Assembly: GCF_000004195.4 (NCBI RefSeq)
Contig: NC_030678.2
Span: forward strand, 151,312,547-151,376,546
Reading direction: 5' to 3'
DNA from: Xenopus tropicalis
Taxonomy: Eukaryota; Chordata; Amphibia; Anura; Pipidae
DNA length: 64,000 nt
Shown here: in pieces, positions 54,681-64,000 of the stretch
Layout of the letters: each line of letters opens with the position of its first letter
How positions within the stretch are numbered: the first letter of the stretch is position 1
Notes under the pieces: model-generated
The model's database searches: none
Seen by the model: the letters and a program-made list of their open reading frames with translations, nothing else
What the model was told of the DNA's origin: nothing
Program-made: the position numbers and the translations under genes

Positions 54681-54699
54681 CAGTGCTGCTGAAAGAACA

Positions 54700-54892
54700 T
54701 TATTATTATTATTATTAACATTTATTTATAAAGCTCCAACATATTCCGCAGCGCTGTACAATAAGTGGGTTACATACATTGGACATACAGAGTAACATAT
54801 AAAGCAATCAATAACCGATACAAGAGGTGAAGAGGGCCCTGCCCAAAAGAGCTTACAATCTACAAGGAGAAAGGGTTGAGACACAAGGTGTG
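54700..54892 (-). mobile_element. Antisense LINE 3' end, short copy
   Basis: (ATT)n then AACATTTATTTATAAAGC and 170 bp nearly identical to 52833-53010. Confidence 0.88.
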
Positions 54893-55777
54893 GGATATTT
54901 ATAATATGTAATAATAGGAGGAAATTATGGAACACAGAGAGAATGCAGAGCAGGGTCAGAATGGGCCAGCGGGTCCGGAAAAATCCAGTGAGACCTGGCC
55001 CTTGTGGGCCCCACTAACCCAGGCTCCATGGGGCCTTGTGATCCCTGCTGACCCAGACTCACTCCCTATTCAATCCCCACCCCCAATCATGGCCGAGAGG
55101 AGCAGGTAAAATCTATAAAACTGGACCTAAATACAGCACTGCTGGGGGCTGGCAGCAAGTTGGACACATGGAGATAGGAGTTTGCGACTGGAGATGCCCC
55201 TAACAGCCCCAGTAAGCCCTAGTGGCAGTCTGACAGTGATGCAGACACTGGATACTTCAGTTGCAGAAAGGCAATATAACTATAGTATTTGTACTAGCTA
55301 TTTCATTGCTCTCACTCACGTAAGTAGCATGTAACAACTGGCATCAGGGATAGGTCTATGGTGATCACTTGAAAATTCAGGGATTTACCTACATAATCCA
55401 GCTGGAAGGGTTGCACTGATTGCAATATCATTTAAATGCAGTCAGCGTGGCCTTGCCTAAACTCATTTCCATGAATGTCTGCAGAAACTGTGACTTTTTC
55501 AAATTGCTGCCCGAAAACTCAAATTTTTCAAATTTGTGGCACAAAAACCAGAGTAAAAAATACTAAACCGCTTAAGTCTTAAGGCAAAAGACTGATCTTT
55601 CAGGAAAGGGACATCAGCCATTGACTTCTTCATGATCTACATGAGCTGGTGAATTGTTGGATTCGGATTTTTGGACGCATAGTAAATCTTGAAAAAGCCG
55701 CTATTTTTTCCCCCATGATTTTTAGCTCTAAAAATCCAAATCGGAAAAAAAAAAATCTGATTGTTAGTAAATGGCCC

Positions 55778-56050
55778 TTAAGCTGGCCATACATGGACAG
55801 ATCCGCTCTCATGTCGCCAAGCGAGCGGATCTTCACCCGATATCCCCACCTACGGGTGGGCGATATCGGGGAGGCATGTAGGCGAATTCCCCGATCCGAC
55901 TGGATTTTCTAACCTGGCCGATCGATATCTGGCCAATTTCAGGTCGGACAGGCCCCTCGATTCTGCCCCTACACGGGCCGATAAGCTGCTGAATCGGTCC
56001 AAGGGACCGATATCAGTAGCTATAATCGGCCCGTGTATGGGGACCTTTAG
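55778..56050. mobile_element. GGCCATACA.GG palindromic MITE, second copy
   Basis: TTAAGCTGGCCATACATGGA ... GGCCCGTGTATGGGGACCTTT. Shares GCGGATCTTCACCCGATATC and CGGGGAGGCATGT with 43981-44338. Confidence 0.85.
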
Positions 56051-56471
56051 TCTTACAAATGAGCAGTACAAATCCTTACCCAGAAAATGATTTCAGCCTT
56101 ACCAGCATTATTCTCCTCTGATATGCAAACACAATCTACAGTGTTTTAATTAAAAAAGCAAATGGAACAGAATAACAAAAATGTCAATGCTCCAATGTTC
56201 CACTAGGGGGCTCTAGAGATGCACAAGTCACAGCTGATTCCCATATTCGTGAATAGTAGGAATACTAACTGCTAATCTTAATGATGGAACATTTAATAAT
56301 GGAGAGGAATAATTATATCTCATATCAGCGGTACTTTTTTATTTAAGTTTATGTGAAATGTAACTAAAACCAACTACTTTGTTATGCAGCACATTATAAA
56401 TCAGAGTTAAGTAAATGTTAGCACTAATTCCAGACAAAACGTGTATTTTGCATAGTATTTCTTATTGAATA

Positions 56472-56916
56472 TTAAAGGGGATATTTACCTTGAAGTTAAT
56501 CATTAGTATGTTATAGGATTATTGTAAGCAACCTTTCGTTTAGTTTTCATTTTTGATGTTTTATAACTTTTATATAGTTTTTAATTGTTTACCTTCTTCT
56601 TCTGAATCTTTCCAGCTTTCAAATGGGGGTCACTGACCCCAACAGCCAAAAACGTATTGCTCTGTGAGCGTACAATTCTATTGGTAGTTTTCATTACTTA
56701 TCATGCTATTCAGACTCACTCCTATTCATCAGCCTGTCATTCTAACCAATACCTGGTTGCTAGCATAATTTAGACCAGATAGCTGCTGAAACTCCAGACT
56801 AAAGAGCTGCTGAGCAAACAGATACATAATTGAATGAAGACCAATTGCAAACTGACCCAGAATATCACTCTCTACATCATGCCAAAAGTTAATTTATAGG
56901 TGAACAATCCCTTTAA
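56472..56916. mobile_element. T2-like MITE
   Basis: TTAAAGGGGATATTTACCTT ... GGTGAACAATCCCTTTAA with TTAA at both ends; 445 bp; the classic Xenopus T2-type end motif. Confidence 0.9.
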
Positions 56917-57105
56917 GTATTTTTAATTCTTTGTAGAGCATGATTGGGCTATTATACAGATTGGACCATAGAAAATAGGATTTAGCTGCCCTTTCAGGCA
57001 CGTAGGATTTGCTTCCATTAATGTATATGTAAGTGTTTTGCACTTCCACATACACAAAAAAATATATACAAATGTGCTCATCCCTAGCAGTGATGCTACG
57101 GTTGC

Positions 57106-57315
57106 CACCTCTACTGGCTTCCTCAGCTGGGCAGGGGGCGGGGAGGAGGTGGGGCTGTGAAGTCATGGGGCAGTGTTGTGACATCACGGAGACGGGGTTA
57201 TGACACGGTGATCAGCAATTGCCTGACCGTTTGGGAAAACGGGCAGGAGGTTTTGACCCGGGCAGCTTTTCTGAAAACCAGCTGTCCGGGTAAAAACTGG
57301 GCAGGTGGCAACCCT
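57106..57315. mobile_element. GGTTGCCACCT hAT-like MITE
   Basis: TACGGTTGCCACCTCTACTG ... CTGGGCAGGTGGCAACCCTA, flanks AGTGATGC / AGTGACGC (7/8). Confidence 0.82.
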
Positions 57316-57534
57316 AAGTGACGCCCATCCAGAAAATCTGCCCATAACTGGTGCAATTCCAGATTCTTTGGGCCTTTAATCCAGCTACACAGTTATCATA
57401 GATTCATGCTAGAATTATTAACATCAAGTCAAGGCCTAAAGTATTCTTTGTTAATGCAGGACACTAGGGGAAATGACATCTTATTCTGGGGGTTTCTGGA
57501 TAACAGATCCCATGCCTATATTTTATTTGCATGT

Positions 57535-58300
57535 GTAGGGACCCATAGGGTTAAATGGCCCCTATGGCTTTAAATCCCTACAGGTTCAGTTCCCTTAGTT
57601 GCTGGGCGGAAGTAAATGTATCTAAGTGAGTTCATTTATAAATGTATGCTATTGGCTAGAAGGTAAGGTGACCACTTCCTGCCTCACTTTGGTATAGTGC
57701 TGGGAGAGGAGTGGCACCTTCCTGTTTGCTTCCACCTGAGGAACAGGGTGTATGCTGAGAGCCTGGGCCCAGCCCTAGTCAAAGTTGGGGAACAGGGCCC
57801 CATGAATGAGGCATTAGATAGTGGCAGGTGTAGCTCCCATACCAGTATCACTCTAGGGGAGTAAGGCAGTTAGGGTTCAGCTAGAAAGAGCAGCTCTGAG
57901 CTCCTACATAGGACTTGCAGTTTTGTAGGTATCTCTCCCAGGCCATATTGCCTGTAGTGTAGGGATCTCGGTGGATAGGGAATCAGGATATAGAATTCCC
58001 TGAGGGATCCACTACGGGGTGTAGTGAGAGACCTGCCAAGTCTGTCCTTACACTCCTTACAGTCTGTTACACTCTGCATGTGGTGTTGCCTGTACCACGG
58101 CCTCTGAAGCTGTATTGTGAGTAAACCCTGTGGATGTTCAAAAAACACTTGTTGTTTGCAAGAACCTCTGGCAACCTCTGTTTTTATTTTTTTGTATAGC
58201 AGCAAAAGTGGTGTAGTTGCACAACACCCCCACCTTCCTCTTCCACTTAGCGAAGGCCCATTCTGGGTAAGTGTAATCCATGTTCTACTGGTACTAGTCC
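57535..58300 (+). mobile_element. Possible solo LTR
   Basis: Begins TGTAGGGACCCATAGGGTTA. Repeat-like, moderately GC-rich, contrasting with AT-rich flanks, with a GTGAGTAAACCCTGTGGATG / TTGTTTGCAAGAACCTCTG stretch near its 3' part like frog LTRs I recall. No clear CA end, target duplication or second copy, so tentative. Confidence 0.3.
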
Positions 58301-58699
58301 GGGAAGGCATTTATTTGGCCGAAATAGAGAAAAAAAGAATCTTGAAATTGCTTTAATCTACATACATATAGGTAGCTAGAGTACCTTTTAATTTTAAAAG
58401 TGAAGCCCTACAAAGGACAAGTGACTTATGAGTCCAGATACCTAGAGAAGTTCTTCAGCAGCCATTCATCATGGAGCAGAGCTGCCTAGGGATTAGCCCT
58501 GCAGCATGTAGAGTCTATATGTGTCTGGTTTGGAACAAAAGATTAGGAGCCAACCCAAAGTGCAGGTTATATATTCATCTTCACATCTGTTCCAGCACTT
58601 ACCTTCATGCTAGGGCAAGTCGTGCCGACGCAGCAGTATTTACCTCATACCCGGCCTGCAATAGGCATCACATATACACAATCAATTGCATTTAAATGA

Positions 58700-59040
58700 A
58701 ACATTACACAGACGTGCTGCTTGTTTGTCAGACATTTCCAAAGCGTGTATGCCTAAATTGCTTTTATGTTTTAGGTGTGCGGTTTAACGAGGTGTTGAGA
58801 TTACTTAATGAGCACAAGCGCCCAGGAATGCTTCAATGTCATAAACGGCCTGCGGCTATAGCATTGCAATGATGGAAGTGATTTAAAGCACTACTTATAT
58901 AAACTCGCAGCAAATGGAATGGCTCGGGCTACATGTACAATGCCTCCCTGTTAGACGTGTTCAAACTTATTCCGGGGCAAAATTGTTGTAAGCGATGAAA
59001 ATAATCCTGGAGGAGGAAGTCTCTGCATACGGGCCGTGTA
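58700..59040. other. Unique sequence, candidate conserved non-coding element
   Basis: Not repetitive; contains TTAGGTGTGCGGTTTAACGA, TAATGAGCACAAGCGCC and CATAAACGGCCTGCGGC. No reading frame of note. Confidence 0.25.
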
Positions 59041-59229
59041 AAGGTGAAAAAAATAAACATTTTATGTAAGACCTGCTGGGGAAAGGGTGTTTCCCATAAC
59101 CCACTAATCTTTCATGTACATTTCCCTGATTGCCCGAGGTACATCCAACATGGAAACAGTAGACACATAGGGAATACATTTGGCAAATGCACTAAAAAGA
59201 ATATTGAGGACAACAGAAATTTGTAAGTA

Positions 59230-60119
59230 CAGGTATGGGACTTGTTATCCAGAGTGCTTGGGACCAAGGGTTTTCCGGATGAGGGATCTTTCTGTAATTT
59301 GGATCTCCATAACTTAAGTCTGATAAAAATCATTTAAAATATTGAATAAACCCAATAGGCTTGTTTTACCTCCAATAAGGATTAATTATATCTTAGTTGG
59401 GATCAAGTACAGGTACTGTTTTATTATTACAGAGAAAAAGGGAATCATTTAACCATTAAATAAACCCAATAGGGCTGTTCTGCCCCAATAAGGGGTAATT
59501 ATATCTTAGTTGGGATCAAGTACAGGTACTGTTTTATTATTACAGAGAAAAGGGAATCATTTAACCATTAAATAAACCCAATAGGGCTGTTCTGCCCCCA
59601 ATAAGGGGTAATTATACCTTAGTTGGGATCAAGTACAGGTACTGTTTTATTATTACAGAGAAAAGGGAATCATTTAACCATTAAATAAACCCAATAGGGC
59701 TGTTCTGCCCCCAATAAGGGGTAATTATATCTTAGTTGGGATCAAGTACAGGTACTGTTTTATTATTACAGAGAAAAGGGAATAATTTAACCATGAAATA
59801 AACCCAATAGGGCTGTTCTGCCCCCAATAAGGGGTAATTATATCTTAGTTGGGATCAAGTACAGGTACTGTTTTATTATTACAGAGAAAAGGGAATCATT
59901 TAACCATTAAATAAACCCAATAGGGCTGTTCTGCCCCCAATAAGGGGTAATTATATCTTAGTTGGGATCAAGTACAGGTACTGTTTTATTATTACAGAGA
60001 AAAGGGAATCATTTTTAAAAATTAGAATTATTTGCTTATAATGGAGTCTACGGGAGATGGCCTTTCCATAATTCGGAACTTTCTGGATAACGGGTTTCCA
60101 GATAAGGGATCCCATACCT
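59230..60119. mobile_element. CAGGTATGGG MITE with 113-bp internal tandem array
   Basis: CAGGTATGGGACTTGTTATC ... AAGGGATCCCATACCTT; about 5.5 units of the same 113-bp repeat. Confidence 0.93.
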
Positions 60120-60295
60120 TTAACAGTAAGATTAATATGACTCCCATATTGCAATGTACAGTGTATATATAATACTCAAGAGCCATGAACATCCTGTAAA
60201 TAAAATTCTTAGTGATGACAGTTATAATCTGTGCTTAGTGATGTCATTTTCATCACATGACTCAATGGAACTTGTGTATTATAATAAATAAAGTA

Positions 60296-60309
60296 CCCCC
60301 CCCCCCCCT
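60296..60309. repeat. Poly-C run
   Basis: Thirteen or so C residues after AAAGTA. Confidence 0.85.
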
Positions 60310-60491
60310 GTAATATGAGGATATTAGAAGTCACTTCAGAGTTCCAAGAGCTGTATTAAAGCACTCGTCTTTTGGCTTTGCAGCAGCACTTAGTAATATC
60401 CCTATATTTTACAGCAGGGGATACATTATTCACTATATGTTTTACAATGGGGGTGGATTATTCTCTATAGAAAACCAGTTTATGTTATTGC

Positions 60492-60673
60492 TAGTGATGA
60501 GCGGATCTGTCCCATTTCAGTTTGCAAAAGATTTGGAAAACAACGTCTTTTTTTTGGCCCGACCCTGAATTTTTGCAGCAAAATTTCACAAGTTTTGCAA
60601 AACAATTCACCAATGGCGAAATGCGGAATTTTGCTGTGAATCTATGCCTGGTGAAAAAAATTGCTTATCGCTA
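60492..60673. mobile_element. TAGTGATGAGC hAT MITE
   Basis: 182 bp, exact 8-bp duplication GTTATTGC (60484-60491 and 60674-60681). Confidence 0.93.
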
Positions 60674-60724
60674 GTTATTGCTCTATTTATCACAAATCAA
60701 GAAGTCATGGCAAAAAAACTTGAA

Positions 60725-61024
60725 TTAAGGCTGATGCCAGACGTGGCGTAGGGATGATATTTTCTACGCCTTCTACTTGTGCCTGCACCCAAATGAATGA
60801 GATACGCTCGGGTGCAGGTGCATGTAGCCGATATACGCATGAAAACGCGAGATAATGCAAAGTCTCACGTTTTCATGCGTATATCGGCTACATGTGCCTG
60901 TGCCCGAGCGTGTCTCATTCATTCAGGTGCAGGCACAAGTAGGAGGAGTAGGGCTGAATTTTCGCCAAGTGTTTTTCCACTTGCCGAAAATATAAGCCCT
61001 ACGCCACATCTGGCATCAGCCTAA
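60725..61024. mobile_element. Long-hairpin MITE, TTAAGGCTGATGCCAGA ends
   Basis: TTAAGGCTGATGCCAGACGT / CACATCTGGCATCAGCCTAA. Almost the whole 300 bp is an inverted repeat: CGATATACGCATGAAAACG against CGTTTTCATGCGTATATCG around a centre near 60860. Confidence 0.9.
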
Positions 61025-61029
61025 GAGTC

Positions 61030-63740
61030 TCTTTTTCATGCTAGCAATCGAGGGAAATGCCCCACCTGCCCAAAAACAATTGCTCTATTTTTTTGTAATT
61101 GCAAATTTTTTTCTTGAGCAATTTTTAAAAATCTCGAATTTGAAAATAAGTTAATCGGCCACCCCATTCATTCTCAAAAGCTCTTGAATTTACTTGTGTC
61201 TTCTCTCCAGCAGTTTTTTTTTGTTGACTGAAGAAATCACCAATAATTGATTGTTTCAATGGAAATATTTCTATCACTCATCTTATTTGTGAATTCTCAA
61301 TATTTGTGGAGACTTCTCAGTCGCTTTACCATTCAACCTTGCGCAGTGTAAGAAATCTCAAGCATTTTCATGCTCAGGAAAACTTAAGCAACGAATACGA
61401 TATACCTAAGATTCGGTGAGAAAAATCGAGAAGAATGACTGAATCCCTGCTAGTGTAAAGATGGAGTCACATGTTCCTCAGGGGGCACCATACATACAGT
61501 ACATGGGTTCCTTTGTAATATCCAAGAACATCTTCCTCAGGGCCAGGTTCCTTTACACAATCAAAGGACTACCTCCTCTCAGACAGACATGCCAGGACCT
61601 ATTTTGCATCCCCGTCCAGACCTCCTCTCAGGGCAGAGTTCATAGCTGGTTACCTTTATAATATCAAAGGAATTCTTCCATCAATCCTCATTCTACACCT
61701 GTTAATTATGAAGAATATTTACTGAAACCAATGTTGCAGACCCTGCCTTTAATGTAGGTCACCTATGGTAGAAAACAGCAGCATTCTCACATATAAAGTG
61801 TTTCCGTGCATGTTCCACTGAAAGAGACCTTTGTTCACTTTACTGTGTTACATTTGGATTCAAGTGTCAAACAGAATTACATTAACGCACTGATTGTCAA
61901 ACAAGGGAAGTTTTTGAAACTCCAACGAACAGCACAATTAGATGAATCAGCAGCTAAAGCAGATCCACCAAATTACCCCTCCACTTACTGATCCTTTATT
62001 GTTTTGATTGACCATTTGAAAATACCTCTACTTGGCCTTGTCATCAGTGAGCTAATTATCCAGGACTGACATATTTAAGAGGTTATTTACTTTAATGCCC
62101 AATGCTTTGAAACACCTGGAATGAATTAATATATCAATGATGACATGGGATATCCCTGCTGGTGGTCCTATAGACAAAGGTTATCCCCAATTTTAATGAT
62201 TAATGAATAATTCTGAATGCCTTTACTTTCATCAAACACATTTGAGCAGCTGAAGTTTTATCAGGGCCCCCGGCCTCCCCCTGTGATATGGGGTCTGCTA
62301 TATTGTAGTGACACTACTGCAGAGATAAATATTTGACATATATATGCCATAATAGACCTGGCAGTCTGCTTATAGTTGTCCCACCTCCCCTCTTCTGTGG
62401 AGGACAGACACAGATGGATGCTGTTCAATTATTCAGCAGTTACTCATGAACAAAACTTCCAGAAGTGCTTGCTCAGATCAGGGGTCAGAAAGCAGCCTGA
62501 GGATTTAGTCTCACTTGAAATTGTCCAACCCCAAGTCTGAACACATGAGTCCCTGCCCTTCTGGTGGCCCCCAGGATTACTAATCTTTCTACTTTCTCCT
62601 TCAGAGCATCAGGTTGCTCACTAGCTACCCTCATCCTAACTCTTACTCCTAGAGGGGGCTATTACACAGCTATCCTCCCACTAGCCTTAACTACTGGGCC
62701 TATCTCCACCCAGGCTCTGAGTTCCATCCCATCCTCCAACAGGTGGGATCCAAAGAGGCAGATGGTGGTTTCCCCCTATAATAACTAGAACTATGACATC
62801 TCCTGTCCAGTTGAATTGCCAAGAAAATACTTTAACACCTCCCCCATCTAAACTGTAAATTAGAAATACCCTTAGCATTCCAAAACCTGCAATAAAGGGT
62901 AACCAAACCTATGTTCCCTATGAATGTAAATGAATACAATGTTTATTTTACACAATTTACCCTTTTTCCATCCCAACAGTGTGCCCTGCAACTTGCAATT
63001 GTCTTTTTTCTGTTGCCAGTAGCAATGTAAAGCATGTCAGTTCCAACATTACAATGCTTGCTTGTGACACTGGAATTTTTTTTTTCTCAAGGCAGGTGTT
63101 AATTCTGCCCACCATCTACTTTGTCCCTTGCCCTTTCTTCAGAAAAACCCAAACAAATGAAATTTTATTTAAATATAGAGCAAAGTGTATAGGTGCAAAC
63201 ACCAGCACTCGTGTTTCTTAATGAGCCCTTCTACCTTTGCTTGTGCTTAAATTCATAAATCTCTTTTACAAGACAAACTTTCACACTGTGTTATTGCTAC
63301 TAGAGGGCATGTATACACTGCCACTGTGTTTTTTGTTCCTGGATATTATATGAGGAACGGGAAATGATGCGGATAAAAATGTTGTCTACAAAACTGCTAA
63401 ACACTGGATCGGCACCGTGACAGCTGAAGAATCACAGCAACAAATGACTTGTCAAACATGCAATCACATAAAGATCAACAGAAATGATTTTGTTGTTGTG
63501 CAGAAAAGTTATGTAAGTTGCGTACAGGTCTACAGAGGAACTCTAGCTGCTGTTGCAACTATTCTTGAGGTGTGAATTGTCAGTTTCATGTATAAGATCC
63601 AGAAACTGATCCTGATCCTTGCAATTACAAAATTTGCCACGTAGAAAGGGCCCCCATGCCATAGATAAATGTATTGGCTTCCACAGTGAGTATACATGCC
63701 TCCTAGCATTTTAAACATAGAAACGCCACACCCATTGTAC
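61030..63740. other. Intergenic sequence with AT-rich repeat at the start
   Basis: 61060-61450 resembles the AT-rich interspersed repeat seen at 27050 and 43165. 62520-62830 is C/T-rich, possibly an antisense retroelement remnant. The rest is unique; no exon recognised. Confidence 0.3.
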
Positions 63741-63749
63741 TAAAACAAA

Positions 63750-63990
63750 CCCCTGAGCCAGTATAATCATTACAGAAAATGGTTAATGAGCATATTAACC
63801 TTACATGCACCAGTATAATCTTTTAGATTTGGATAAAATGGATAATTCGCATGGCAATCCTAGTAGTGCCAGTATAATTACTACAGAAAATGGATGAGCA
63901 TATTAACCCCAGATGTGTCAGTATAATCACTAAATAAAATGAGTAGGGGGCACATTAACTCCAAAGTTTAAATACAGTCCGGGACAGTGG
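63750..63990. repeat. Diverged tandem repeat, about 62-66 bp unit
   Basis: CCAGTATAATCATTACAGAA / AATGGTTAATGAGCATATTAA recurs near 63758, 63811, 63870 and 63919 with substitutions and small indels. Confidence 0.75.
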
Positions 63991-64000
63991 GCTTTGCTCT

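Noticed and set aside
40310..64000. Search for exons of a downstream neighbour such as postn, which lies next to TRPC4 in mammals
   Set aside because: No frame with a periostin-like signal peptide, EMI or fasciclin sequence was recognised; the neighbour, if kept, starts beyond the window.

Overview
This is vertebrate nuclear DNA, almost certainly from a clawed frog (genus Xenopus; X. tropicalis is my best guess, from memory of its repeats). It has long introns with GT-AG borders, (TA)n and (ATT)n microsatellites, LINE 3' ends, Tc1-like elements, and a very high load of short inverted-repeat DNA transposons (MITEs) of types familiar from Xenopus introns. There is no prokaryotic operon, CRISPR array or viral gene.

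One protein-coding gene is supported: trpc4, a receptor-operated, Ca2+-permeable cation channel subunit, on the + strand. Eight coding exons lie at 8748-9081, 17413-17552, 19076-19392, 23343-23538, 25260-25454, 26558-26599 (a 42-nt microexon), 28435-28524 and 36084-36782. Joined they give 670 residues in one open frame with every splice phase compatible, from just before the first membrane-associated segment to a class I PDZ-binding C-terminus (ITRL). The 5' exons (ankyrin repeats and N-terminal linker) are upstream of the window, so 1-8747 is read as intron. 'Window residue' numbers below count from the first residue encoded here.

Almost everything else recognisable is mobile-element sequence. 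(1) A hAT-type MITE with TAGTGATGAGC ends, about 17 copies, with exact 8-bp target duplications at several. (2) A TA-flanked MITE with CAGGTATGGG ends, about 11 copies, six carrying arrays of one 113-bp unit. (3) A MITE with 5-bp duplications and GGGC(A/T)GATTTAC ends, three copies. (4) TTAA-associated T2/Kolobok-like MITEs. (5) Several further hAT-like single elements. (6) Two Tc1-like transposons of about 1.58 kb with nearly identical long terminal repeats but broken transposase genes (33463-35043 and 38715-40302). (7) 5'-truncated LINE tails.

Downstream of trpc4 (36783-64000) I see no coding exon: there is 3' UTR of unknown length, then repeats and unique AT-rich intergenic sequence. I did not find an unprecedented biological system. 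The most informative signals are the tandem arrays inside several MITE families, the microexon squeezed between recent MITE insertions, and the exact disabling lesions in otherwise young-looking Tc1 elements.
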